Shown: positions 1 through 7,755 of the stretch, in pieces | Layout of the letters: each line of letters opens with the position of its first letter | How positions within the stretch are numbered: the stretch's first letter is position 1 | Source of the DNA: Chitinophaga pinensis | Lineage (GTDB): Bacteria > Bacteroidota > Bacteroidia > Flavobacteriales_D > Crocinitomicaceae | Direction: 5' to 3' | Assembly: GCA_945883825.1 (NCBI GenBank) | Contig: CAMCYF010000001.1 | Location: 62,001-126,000, forward strand | Length of the DNA: 64,000 nucleotides | Program-made: the position numbers and the translations under genes | The notes under the pieces: model-generated | Databases searched by the model: none | Seen by the model: the letters and a program-made list of their open reading frames with translations, nothing else | Told to the model about the DNA's origin: nothing

Positions 1-193
1 ACAATTCGTTTAATGCTTCTTTCTCAAAATGTGTTCTTGGATTAAAAGGATTGGCCTCAATAAATTTAATAGACACCATTGCTACTGAGCTAGTTGTTAC
101 ATTTGATATTGAGGTGATATCAGTATTAGAGTTTTCTAATAAAGCGCCTAGTCCTCTTCCAAGAGCAGGTTGTTTTGTTGGTTTAGAGCTCAT
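1..193 (-). CDS. parB: Chromosome partitioning protein ParB (N-terminal part, cut by window edge)
   Basis: Only the first 64 codons lie in the window; the rest continues left of base 1. The reading starts MSSKPTKQPALGRGLGALL, the usual Lys/Gly-rich ParB N-terminus that stimulates the ParA ATPase. It ends with a segment containing NPFNPRTHFEKEAL, the start of the ParB/Spo0J CTPase (ParB/Srx) domain. ParB binds parS sites near the origin, spreads by CTP-dependent clamping and partners ParA in segregation. Its ATG overlaps the parA stop by 11 bp, so the two are translationally coupled. Identification rests on the N-terminal signature plus the parA neighbour; the DNA-binding helix-turn-helix cannot be seen. 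Confidence 0.9.
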   Translation of the reverse strand, partial: MSSKPTKQPALGRGLGALLENSNTDITSISNVTTSSVAMVSIKFIEANPFNPRTHFEKEALNEL

Positions 194-995
194 TGTTTAT
201 GTCAATAATTTTATCGTCGTTACCAATTTTTGTCAAATTGTTTTTTTGCAAAATTTCTCTTGCGAAATTAAGGTAATTTATTGCTCCCTTAGATGCTGCA
301 TCGTGCATAATCACTGAAGTGCCATGACTTGATGCCTCACTTAGAGTTGTATTTCTATGAATTACAGTATCAAAGACAAGTTCTTGAAAATGTGTTTTCA
401 CCTCTTCTACAACTTGATTTGCAAGGCGTAAGCGTGTATCATACATTGTTAATAGCATCCCCTCAATTTCCAAATCAGGATTTAAACGGCCTTGAACAAT
501 TTTTATGGTGTTAAGCAATTTACTTAAGCCTTCTAATGCAAAATATTCACACTGAACAGGAATCATAATTGAGTCTGCAGCTACTAGAGCATTTACTGTA
601 ATTAAACCAAGAGAGGGGGAGCAATCGATTAGTATAAAATCGTAGTCATCTTTTATTGTTGATAAAGCTTGTCGAAGTAAATATTCTCTATTCGGTAAAT
701 TTATCATTTCTAATTCTGCACCTACTAGATCAATGTGAGATGGTAAAATATGCAAATTTGGACTCTCTGTTTTAATAATTAATTCATTGATTGCAAGGTT
801 ATTTACCAAGCAATCATAAATATTTCTGGTCGTTTTAGGGTCAAAACCCATGCCAGAAGTAGTGTTGGCTTGGGGGTCTGAATCAACAATTAGTGTTTTG
901 TATTCTAATACGCCAAGACAAGCACCTAAATTAATTGTAGTAGTAGTTTTCCCAACGCCACCTTTTTGATTCGCTATTGCGATTATTTTCCCCAT
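183..995 (-). CDS. parA: Chromosome partitioning ATPase ParA/Soj
   Basis: A 270-residue ParA/MinD-type ATPase of normal length. The deviant Walker A motif KGGVGKTT is at residues 11-18 with the signature lysine K11 and K16. The A' motif DSDPQANTT begins at D38, and the Walker B-type strand FILIDCSPSLG follows near residue 120. There is no N-terminal DNA-binding extension, which fits the chromosomal Soj class rather than large plasmid ParA proteins. ATP-dimers bind nucleoid DNA, and ParB-parS complexes chase them to move origins. It is the first gene of a parAB pair transcribed leftward. The linked pair suggests a chromosomal, possibly origin-proximal, location, but no replication gene is in view to confirm that. 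Confidence 0.95.
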   Translation of the reverse strand: MGKIIAIANQKGGVGKTTTTINLGACLGVLEYKTLIVDSDPQANTTSGMGFDPKTTRNIYDCLVNNLAINELIIKTESPNLHILPSHIDLVGAELEMINLPNREYLLRQALSTIKDDYDFILIDCSPSLGLITVNALVAADSIMIPVQCEYFALEGLSKLLNTIKIVQGRLNPDLEIEGMLLTMYDTRLRLANQVVEEVKTHFQELVFDTVIHRNTTLSEASSHGTSVIMHDAASKGAINYLNFAREILQKNNLTKIGNDDKIIDINNEL

Positions 996-1151
996 GAACT
1001 TATTTTGAAGTATAAAGTTAAGTTTTGTTGAGCATGTAATTAGTAAAAATAACAGGAACTTATTAACTGATTTGATAATAAACTTGTTTATATCTTAAAT
1101 CTCCAAAATACTCTTTTGGTATGAAAAAAGAAAAACTACTTTATTTTTTTG

Positions 1152-1159
1152 TAAATTTG
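1152..1159 (+). promoter_or_regulatory. -7 element of the secreted/FHA-like gene pair
   Basis: TAAATTTG, exact consensus, 13 nt before the ATG at 1173. The nearest TTTG upstream is 33 nt away, too far for a regular -33. Confidence 0.45.
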
Positions 1160-1172
1160 ATAAAGTAGAATT

Positions 1173-1880
1173 ATGAAGTTTTATTTATTTTTATTCATAT
1201 TTACCCCAATATTCTTATTTGCCCAGCAAAGTGCAGGAATATATTCAATTTATTTCCCTATTTCTAAAAATTTATTGCAGCCAACAAGGGTTCAATCCTC
1301 ACAAAGCGGAGTAGGCGGCATAGGTGTTATTAACACAGGTAACTTAGGCAATAACAGAAATTTAATTCCACAATTCGCACCTTTTCTTCACGATTCAGTT
1401 AGAATAACACTTGAAAAGTTTGTTGAAGAAGTGCTAAGTTCAGAGACAGTTTGTATCTATAAAATGAATCAAAAAAATGAAGCGATATCGTCTTCAGGAT
1501 TTTCTAGAAGTATTAGAGGTCTTCCGAGAAACTGCCTTAGAAATGCAATTAAATTTTATGACAAAGATTATTATGTTCGAGTTAAAGTGTGTTTTGGTGG
1601 ATATTCTGTTACTTCTCCTTCTCTTTTTGGTTTTCAGAAAGGATATATCCAGCCTACAGTAAGTATTCGAATTAGGGCATACGACGTTGAACGAAAGAAA
1701 ATCTACAATCGGAAAATTAGGCACACTAATTTCCCAAGACTAAAGAATACTCAATTTTCTATTGGTTTTGGAACAAATACAAAAGTAATTCAACAAGAAA
1801 TTTTAAGCTCAGATATGATATTTTCAATGCTGAAAGAAACAATTTTTGCTTACAAAAAAAAATACCTTAATCAAGAATAA
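1173..1880 (+). CDS. Secreted protein of unknown function
   Basis: I do not recognise the family. The 235-residue protein begins with a clear signal peptide (hydrophobic residues 3-16, likely cleavage after FLFAQ), so it is periplasmic or outer-membrane associated. The mature part has a Gly/Asn-rich stretch near residues 45-60 (GVGGIGVINTGNLG). A mixed alpha/beta-looking region follows, with three Cys (in VCIY, RNCLR and VKVCFGG). A basic C-terminus comes last. The next gene, an FHA-like protein, starts 6 nt downstream on the same strand, so they probably form a two-gene unit. A perfect -7 element lies just upstream of the start. Function unknown. Confidence 0.75.
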   Translation: MKFYLFLFIFTPIFLFAQQSAGIYSIYFPISKNLLQPTRVQSSQSGVGGIGVINTGNLGNNRNLIPQFAPFLHDSVRITLEKFVEEVLSSETVCIYKMNQKNEAISSSGFSRSIRGLPRNCLRNAIKFYDKDYYVRVKVCFGGYSVTSPSLFGFQKGYIQPTVSIRIRAYDVERKKIYNRKIRHTNFPRLKNTQFSIGFGTNTKVIQQEILSSDMIFSMLKETIFAYKKKYLNQE

Positions 1881-1886
1881 TTTAAA

Positions 1887-2321
1887 ATGAAAAAACTCCA
1901 TCTTAAAATTGGAACATTTTTGAATAATGAACTAGTTATTGACGAGGCAGGGATTGATCCCCATCATTTGGAATTATTCTGTGATGAATATGGTAACGTA
2001 TTTATTACTGACCTTAAATCAATAAATGGCACTTTTGTTAATGATAAAGCGTTAGATGGCTTTAAATTATTAGTAGCTGGAGATAAGGTTCGCTTGGGGA
2101 AAACCTATTTTTTTGATTGGGAAAATCTTATACTGAGTTCTAATTCTGTTGCAAAACAGGTTGATGTTGTTGCGAATGTTGAAAGTGAAAAAACACAAAC
2201 AACAATACCAACAGGAACACCAATAGCAAATTATAAGGAATCATCAAAAATTAACAAAGATTTATTTATTATTTATGGAGTAATTATTGTCTTACTTATT
2301 TTGTTGTATATTATTTTATAA
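1887..2321 (+). CDS. FHA-like domain protein with C-terminal membrane anchor
   Basis: A 144-residue protein. Residues 1-90 look like a forkhead-associated fold: LVIDEAGIDPHHLEL, then FITDLKSINGTFVND, then GDKVRLGK. Canonical FHA domains bind phosphothreonine through a GR-Arg and a Ser in the SRHH loop plus the Asn of NG. Here the Arg position reads Thr (LKIGTF) and the Ser position is replaced (DPHH), while HH and NGT remain, so pThr binding may be lost or altered. A polar linker of about 35 residues leads to a terminal membrane segment (about residues 125-144), giving a tail-anchored protein with the FHA domain in the cytoplasm. It follows the secreted protein at 1173 by 6 nt. Confidence 0.75.
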   Translation: MKKLHLKIGTFLNNELVIDEAGIDPHHLELFCDEYGNVFITDLKSINGTFVNDKALDGFKLLVAGDKVRLGKTYFFDWENLILSSNSVAKQVDVVANVESEKTQTTIPTGTPIANYKESSKINKDLFIIYGVIIVLLILLYIIL

Positions 2322-2404
2322 TTCTAGGTTCAAATACATATGATCTTTAAAATTTAATTCTATCTAATTTTTATTCCTTTTTTATTAAATATTTATAATC
2401 TCTT

Positions 2405-2435
2405 TTTAAACTTTGAGAAATTATTTGTAATATTG
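2405..2435 (+). promoter_or_regulatory. Candidate rplS promoter
   Basis: TTTA at 2405-2408, a 19-nt spacer, and TAATATTG at 2428-2435. Each box has one mismatch to the Bacteroidota -33/-7 consensus (TTTG / TAnnTTTG). Expected transcription start is near 2442, 30 nt before the rplS ATG. Sequence match only. Confidence 0.35.
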
Positions 2436-2471
2436 CACCCGCATTGGTTAGAATGCTTTTAAATATACAAG

Positions 2472-2831
2472 ATGAATATAATTAGAGAAATTCAAAAAGA
2501 CTTAATAGCAGTAAAAGATTTACCTGTGTTTGGCGCGGGAGATACAATATCTGTTTCATATAAAATTATTGAAGGAGTAAAGGAGCGTATCCAACAATTT
2601 CAAGGAGTTGTTTTACAGCGAAGAGGAAATGGTGCAACTGAAACTTTTACAGTTCGTAAAATGTCTGGAAATATTGGTGTTGAGCGTATTTTTCCGATAA
2701 CATCGCCGTTTCTTGATTCAATTTCAATCATTAAGCGTGGTGCAGTTAGAAGAGCGCGTATTTTCTATTTTAGAGAACGCACTGGTAAGTCAGCTCGAAT
2801 TCGTGAGAAAAAGAATTTTACAAAGGCTTAA
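2472..2831 (+). CDS. rplS: 50S ribosomal protein L19
   Basis: A 119-residue L19, close to the family's usual 115-120. It sits at the 30S-50S interface near bridges B6 and B8. Diagnostic blocks are FGAGDTISVSYKI, QQFQGVVLQRRGNG, ETFTVRKMSGNIGVERIFP and the basic C-terminal RRARIFYFRERTGKSARIRE. In many bacteria rplS sits with rpsP-rimM-trmD; here it stands alone, followed by its own strong terminator and facing a convergent OmpA-family gene. A near-consensus promoter lies about 40 bp before the start. Identification is secure. Confidence 0.97.
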   Translation: MNIIREIQKDLIAVKDLPVFGAGDTISVSYKIIEGVKERIQQFQGVVLQRRGNGATETFTVRKMSGNIGVERIFPITSPFLDSISIIKRGAVRRARIFYFRERTGKSARIREKKNFTKA

Positions 2832-2852
2832 TAGCTAAACTTATTAATATTT

Positions 2853-2880
2853 AAAGGAAGCTTTGGCTTCCTTTTTTTTT
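2853..2880 (+). terminator. Rho-independent terminator of rplS
   Basis: A 9-bp stem (AAAGGAAGC / GCTTCCTTT) with a TTTG loop runs into an uninterrupted run of T residues, 22 nt after the rplS stop codon. On the other strand the following bases are only moderately T-rich, so it mainly serves rplS. Confidence 0.85.
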
Positions 2881-2883
2881 GAA

Positions 2884-4926
2884 TTATTTTTTGATCTCAA
2901 GAATTTCAAATTCAGTCCTACGATTTTTTGCGCGATTTTGATCATTTGAATTTGGAAAACTGGGTTTCTTTTCGCCATAACCAATGCTCTTTAATCTGCT
3001 TGCATTAATTCCTTTGTCTATTAAGTAATTTTTAACTGCATCAGCTCTATTTTGAGAAAGCAAAAGATTTTTATCGTCTTCTCCTATATCGTCAGTATGT
3101 CCATTTATTGCAATTGATATTTTTGTATTTTGAAGCAAATAATTTGAAAAACCGAGTAAAATAGCAAGAGATTTTTTGTTTAATTCATAAGATTCAGATT
3201 CGAAAAAAATATCAGAGAGATTGTAGGATTTTCCTTCAAGTAAAGTGTCCATTTTTAGATTTTCAGTTTGTAGAATAGTATTTGAGTTGTTTTCCAATAC
3301 CTCCTTCTCAATTACAAGTCCATTGTATGCAAAACCCTCTTTATTTACACTAATTGTAATATCTTCTTTCTTAGAAACTTCAATTACTGCAGTATATTTA
3401 CCATCGTCACCATTCACTTGAAAAGTATTGCTTTTTCCGGATTCATTATAGTTAATCGTTATAGAGGCATTTTTAATCCCATTTCCATTTTCATCAAGTA
3501 ATTGTCCTTTCACTAAAATAATTTCTTGAGGGCGCGCTTCTTGGTATAAATCAAATCCATAAATATTCCAATCTCCTTCATTTGTACTAGAAAAATAGGC
3601 GGTCTTTCCATCTGTTGATATAAAAAGACCCAATTCATCATTTTCAGAATTTATTGGAAATCCGATATTTTTTGGCTCTGACCAATTATCTCCCTGTTTT
3701 CTGATATAGAAAATATCCAAGCCACCAAGTCCTTTTCTTTCATTTGAGTTTGAAGAAACAAAATACAATGTTTTACCATCTTGGTGAAAGAATGGGCTTT
3801 TATCCTTACCAACTGTATTGATTATATCAAAAGGTATAGCTTTACTCCAACTACCATCTTTTTGTCTTTGCGAATAGAATATATCATTGTCTCTTGAGTC
3901 TTTTCTTGCACTTGTAAAAAAGAGTTCTTTTCCGTCTGCTGAAAGTGAAGGTTGCGCTTCCCAGCCATCACTAGTATTAATATTAGGTCCTAAATTCTCC
4001 AAGGTAGTCCATTGAAAATCATTGCCTCCTTTTCCTGATCTTTTATATTTTGTAGAATACAAATCACAATTTAAATAGTCTTTGTTATAAACCTTTTCAT
4101 TCCGACAAGCACAAATTATCATTTCCTTGTTATCGAGAGATAGGGTAGCGGAGCCATAATTTTTAAAGTAACCATCATTAAAAGGTTTATTTAGTGGGGT
4201 GCCATAATTGAATTCATTATTCTCTTTGTTGAATGTTGAAATAGTAAATTCTTCTTGTATATTTTTTTCTATATCACCTAAGTTTGTGCGATCTACTTTT
4301 CGTGTAAAAAATAACAATTCATTATCAGGTGAAATCATGGGGAAATACTCGTCTAAATTTGAACTTACATTTTGTATTTTCATAGGTGAGAAAGGCACTG
4401 GTTCGCTAATAAGTTTATCTTCAAATTCAATTCTATTTATGAAATCGCTCACCTCTTTTTTTTTCTTGGTAAAATCTTTAGGAATTGATGGAAAATCATT
4501 TTCATTAAATTCTATAAATTTCTTGAAGTAAGTGGTTCCATTTTTATAATCACCGTCCTCAATTAATGATGAGCCAATTGTATAATAACACTCTGCGTGA
4601 TACTTTGGACATTTATTGATAGTAAGTTTATAATAAATAAGAGCTGTTTTTTTAAGTTCTATACTTTTTTGACCTGATATCTCGTTTTTATATTTCATTT
4701 CACTTTCGCGCATTGTCAAGCGAGCATATGTAAAATAGGTCTCAGCATAATTAGGGTACTTAGAAATAAGAGCGCTTAATTTCTTGGTTTGAATTTCATA
4801 ATTTTCTTGTGAAATTGCTTTTGAAAGTAATTTTTTGTATTTCAAATCACTACTTAAACAGGGGTCTTTTTGCCCTAAGCTAGGAAATGAAAAAGCTAGA
4901 AAAGTTAGAACTAAAAATTTTAACAT
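2884..4926 (-). CDS. OmpA-family protein with TPR, beta-propeller and CRD modules (PorE-like)
   Basis: A 680-residue envelope protein with signal peptide MLKFLVLTFLAFSFPSLG. Module order is TPR-like helices (about 25-160), PD40/WD40-like beta-propeller blades (about 180-460, with repeats such as FPMISPDNELLFFTRK and QPSLSADGKELFFTSARKD), a carboxypeptidase-regulatory-like domain (about 470-550, VKGQLLDENGNGIKNASI) and an OmpA C-terminal peptidoglycan-binding domain (about 575-677, NGHTDDIG and NRRTEFEIL). This order and length match PorE, the T9SS-associated protein that tethers to peptidoglycan, but several OmpA paralogues share it in Bacteroidota. So the PorE role is an inference. No canonical lipobox is visible. 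It stands alone between the rplS terminator and the threonine aldolase gene. Confidence 0.85.
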   Translation of the reverse strand: MLKFLVLTFLAFSFPSLGQKDPCLSSDLKYKKLLSKAISQENYEIQTKKLSALISKYPNYAETYFTYARLTMRESEMKYKNEISGQKSIELKKTALIYYKLTINKCPKYHAECYYTIGSSLIEDGDYKNGTTYFKKFIEFNENDFPSIPKDFTKKKKEVSDFINRIEFEDKLISEPVPFSPMKIQNVSSNLDEYFPMISPDNELLFFTRKVDRTNLGDIEKNIQEEFTISTFNKENNEFNYGTPLNKPFNDGYFKNYGSATLSLDNKEMIICACRNEKVYNKDYLNCDLYSTKYKRSGKGGNDFQWTTLENLGPNINTSDGWEAQPSLSADGKELFFTSARKDSRDNDIFYSQRQKDGSWSKAIPFDIINTVGKDKSPFFHQDGKTLYFVSSNSNERKGLGGLDIFYIRKQGDNWSEPKNIGFPINSENDELGLFISTDGKTAYFSSTNEGDWNIYGFDLYQEARPQEIILVKGQLLDENGNGIKNASITINYNESGKSNTFQVNGDDGKYTAVIEVSKKEDITISVNKEGFAYNGLVIEKEVLENNSNTILQTENLKMDTLLEGKSYNLSDIFFESESYELNKKSLAILLGFSNYLLQNTKISIAINGHTDDIGEDDKNLLLSQNRADAVKNYLIDKGINASRLKSIGYGEKKPSFPNSNDQNRAKNRRTEFEILEIKK

Positions 4927-4987
4927 TTGATTTCCAAATAAGACAACTACTTATAGTGAAAACGAGCTAAAAGGTTACATTTATAAA

Positions 4988-6007
4988 TTAGTTCAAGCTT
5001 TTTAAATTGCTGCAAAATACCTCTATATCTTCAAAAGAAATATCTAAGTGAGTAACCATTCGTAACATTCCTGGTCCAAAAGCCATAATCAAGCAATTTT
5101 TATTTTTCAGTTTTTCAATGAATTCATCTCGCTTGTTATGATCTTTTAAAATGGCTACAACGATATTTGTTTCAACAGGAACAACGGATTCAACCCAAGC
5201 ACAATGGTTTAGTTCTAGTTCTATAATTTTAGCCTTTTGATGATCTTCTTTTAGTCTTTCTATGTTGTTCTTAAGTGCAAAAAGTCCACCTGCAGCAATA
5301 ATTCCAGCTTGTCGCATTCCTCCTCCAAATACTTTGCGAACTCTTCTTGCTTTGTCAATAAATTCCTTTGATCCAAGCAAAAGAGAACCAACTGGAGCAC
5401 CTAAACCTTTTGATAAACAAATTGACATTGAATCAAAGTTAACTGCATAATTTTTATAGTCGATTCTAGTTTCCACCAATGAATTAAACAAGCGTGCGCC
5501 GTCTAAGTGCAGTGGTAAATTATTTTTGAGACAAAAATCTCTAATTTTAATAATTTCATTAAAATCATAGATTGAGCCTCCACCGCGATTTGCAGTATCC
5601 TCAAGGGAAATTAATTGTGTTAGTGGAAAATGTACATCCATTTTAGGATTAATCCATTTTTCAATTTCATCAAGTGTAAGTCTTCCTCTATTTCCATCTA
5701 ATAAACGAACGGAAGCTCCTGAATTTTTGGCGATTCCACCACCTTCATATTTATAGATATGGCTTTCTTTATGGCATATAACTTCACTTCCAGGTTGAAC
5801 ATGAACATTAATAGCAATTTGATTTGTTTGCGTTCCTGAACTGCAAAACAAGCAATCTTCCATTCCAAATAATTTAGAGGCATAGTTTTGTAACTCATTA
5901 ATTGTAGGGTCTTCATTAAAAACATCATCTCCCACTGGTGCATTTATCATTACCTCAAGCATTTCTTCACTTGGTTTTGTTACAGTATCGCTTCTTAAGT
6001 CAATCAT
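4988..6007 (-). CDS. Low-specificity L-threonine aldolase (PLP enzyme)
   Basis: 339 residues, the usual size of the beta-eliminating lyase/threonine aldolase family. The enzyme cleaves L-threonine or L-allo-threonine to glycine and acetaldehyde. The opening MIDLRSDTVTKPS is diagnostic. The PLP-contacting HLDGAR is at 167-172, and the Schiff-base lysine is K200 in ICLSKGLGAPVGS. Substrate stereopreference cannot be read from sequence. It is divergently transcribed from a TSUP permease across 30 bp in which the two candidate -7 boxes abut. With glyA and serA/serC also in the window, it adds another route between threonine, glycine and serine. Confidence 0.92.
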   Translation of the reverse strand: MIDLRSDTVTKPSEEMLEVMINAPVGDDVFNEDPTINELQNYASKLFGMEDCLFCSSGTQTNQIAINVHVQPGSEVICHKESHIYKYEGGGIAKNSGASVRLLDGNRGRLTLDEIEKWINPKMDVHFPLTQLISLEDTANRGGGSIYDFNEIIKIRDFCLKNNLPLHLDGARLFNSLVETRIDYKNYAVNFDSMSICLSKGLGAPVGSLLLGSKEFIDKARRVRKVFGGGMRQAGIIAAGGLFALKNNIERLKEDHQKAKIIELELNHCAWVESVVPVETNIVVAILKDHNKRDEFIEKLKNKNCLIMAFGPGMLRMVTHLDISFEDIEVFCSNLKSLN

Positions 6008-6013
6008 CTTGTT

Positions 6014-6029
6014 TATTTTTGTAAAAATA
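6014..6029. promoter_or_regulatory. Abutting divergent -7 elements (threonine aldolase / TSUP permease)
   Basis: Plus strand 6014-6021 is TATTTTTG, a perfect TAnnTTTG box 16 nt before the permease ATG. Minus strand 6022-6029 is TATTTTTA, one mismatch from the box, 14 nt before the aldolase ATG. The 16-bp block is almost a perfect inverted repeat, so the two promoters would occlude each other. Confidence 0.45.
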
Positions 6030-6037
6030 CTATTTTC

Positions 6038-6817
6038 ATGTTAGACTTGCTGCCTTATTTGATACTTGCACTAGTAGCCATGCTTGCTTCTTTTGCAACT
6101 TTCTTTTCAGGTTTTGGTTTAGGTACACTGTTGTTGCCTGTTTTTGCACTTTTTTTTGAAATAGAAATCGCCATTTTAGCTACTGCTCTAGTTCATTTTA
6201 CAACAGGTATTTTTAAATTCCTGCTTACAATGAAATCAATCGATTTTTCAATTTTACTTCGTTTTGGAATAACAGCAGGAGTGGGTTCTTATATTGGTAG
6301 TTTGATAATAAGTTATTTAAATCAAGATGTATTTTTTTGTAATTATACAGTTTTTAATCACATATTTAAAGTAGAAGTATTTAACTTTATTGTAGGGATC
6401 CTCATGATTATTTTTGCATTAATTGAGCTTATCCCTTCATTTAAATCAAAATCATTTGATAAAAAATGGTTGCCTTTAGGTGGCTTTATAAGTGGTTTCT
6501 TTGGCGGTCTTTCTGGTCATCAAGGGGCCCTTCGATCTGCTTTTTTATCTAAAACTGAGATTGAAAAACATGTTTTTATTGCAACTTCTGTTTCGATTGC
6601 TATGATAATAGATTTAGTTCGTGTTAGTAGCTATTTTCAAATGTCAAATTTTGAAAATCTTCCATGGAAAATGATTGTATTCGGTGTCTTTTTTGCTTTT
6701 TCAGGAACTTTTCTTGGTAAACGATACTTTGATAAAAAGCAAAATGTAAACATTCGATTGCTTGTATCAGTATTCTTGTTTTTAATTGGTATAGCTATGG
6801 TATTAGGGTTTATTTAA
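6038..6817 (+). CDS. Sulfite exporter TauE/SafE (TSUP) family permease
   Basis: A 259-residue polytopic membrane protein with about eight hydrophobic segments. The two-fold TSUP layout is recognisable: N-terminal FATFFSGFGLGTLLLPVFALFF and internal GGFISGFFGGLSGHQGALRSAFL, each with the Gly-rich turn. These proteins move organosulfur or related small anions (sulfite, sulfoacetate, taurine products), but substrate cannot be inferred here. It is divergent from the threonine aldolase gene and ends in a 4-bp convergent overlap with the MORN-like gene at 6814. No neighbouring sulfur gene helps assign a role. Confidence 0.85.
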   Translation: MLDLLPYLILALVAMLASFATFFSGFGLGTLLLPVFALFFEIEIAILATALVHFTTGIFKFLLTMKSIDFSILLRFGITAGVGSYIGSLIISYLNQDVFFCNYTVFNHIFKVEVFNFIVGILMIIFALIELIPSFKSKSFDKKWLPLGGFISGFFGGLSGHQGALRSAFLSKTEIEKHVFIATSVSIAMIIDLVRVSSYFQMSNFENLPWKMIVFGVFFAFSGTFLGKRYFDKKQNVNIRLLVSVFLFLIGIAMVLGFI

Positions 6818-7734
6818 TTTTTCTTGATCTTTTCAACTCGCTTAATTATATCTTTTTTTGTTCCAAATTCGTCAAAGGAAAATTCCTCAATAATTATTCC
6901 TTTCTTGTCATATATAGTAACAAGTTTTGGCTTTCCATCGGGGTAATTTTGAATATGCTTTTCAATGGGGATGTTTTTTTTATAGTATTCTTGCGTTTTG
7001 ATTATGCCTTTTTCATCTATGACTTTAAACTCTCCATTTTTTAATCCGTCAGACCAATTTTCAAGCTTTGCTTCTAAACCAGAATCGAAGTAATAGCGCC
7101 AAACTCCGTCTTTTTTTCCATTTTTAAATGAAATCTCCATTTCAATCATACTCTCTGAATTGTATTTTTTTTGGATACCATCTAGAACACCATTTTTATA
7201 TTCAATAATTCTCAAAATTTTATTATTTGGATAAAATTCTTTTTTTATGCCATCTAATTTGTTGTTTTTAAATGTCTTATAAATTATTGTATCATTTGTT
7301 GTATTATTTTCAAATTCGATGCTTTTACCATTCCTAATTCCTTGATTAAAGAATTCCTGTTGCGCTTTTTTATTTGTACTATCATAATAAAAAGTAACTT
7401 CTCCATCAAGTTTCCCTAATACAAAGTACATTTTAGATTGGATACATCCAGATTCATAGTATTCAATACCAATACTATCTTGTTTTCCATTTATAATTGA
7501 AATTTGGGATTTTAATTGCCCATTTCTATAACACGTCACGCAGTTTCCTGTATAAAGAATACTAATATTTTTTTTTGAAAAATAAGTGTCTGTTTCTTCA
7601 TTAAATGAAACTAGTTCATTACAATTTTTGATTTTCCGATTGTCACAAAATCTTTTTTGAAGATAACATGGAGTTGATTGAGCGAAAAAATTTATCACAA
7701 TTAAAATAAAATATAGAACTGCAATTATTTTCAT
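6814..7734 (-). CDS. MORN-like repeat protein (YwqK-type), secreted
   Basis: 306 residues with signal peptide (MKIIAVLYFILIVINFFAQS). It is built from tandem ~23-residue repeats of the form NGKxDGxxxxYYxSG followed by an acidic/aromatic strand, for example NGKKDGVWRYYFDSG and NGQLKSQISIINGKQDSIG. These are the MORN-like repeats annotated as the 'YwqK family antitoxin' in many Bacteroidota genomes. That label comes from one Bacillus gene and should not be read as a toxin-antitoxin function here; no toxin gene is adjacent. It lies 21 nt downstream of the sugar dehydratase gene on the same strand and probably shares its transcript. Envelope location likely; role unknown. Confidence 0.75.
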   Translation of the reverse strand: MKIIAVLYFILIVINFFAQSTPCYLQKRFCDNRKIKNCNELVSFNEETDTYFSKKNISILYTGNCVTCYRNGQLKSQISIINGKQDSIGIEYYESGCIQSKMYFVLGKLDGEVTFYYDSTNKKAQQEFFNQGIRNGKSIEFENNTTNDTIIYKTFKNNKLDGIKKEFYPNNKILRIIEYKNGVLDGIQKKYNSESMIEMEISFKNGKKDGVWRYYFDSGLEAKLENWSDGLKNGEFKVIDEKGIIKTQEYYKKNIPIEKHIQNYPDGKPKLVTIYDKKGIIIEEFSFDEFGTKKDIIKRVEKIKKN

Positions 7735-7755
7735 ATTTGATTAGTCTTAAATTAA

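Noticed and set aside
6814-7734. Toxin-antitoxin system suggested by the YwqK 'antitoxin' label
   Set aside because: The protein is secreted and repeat-based, and no toxin gene adjoins; the label is inherited from a name.
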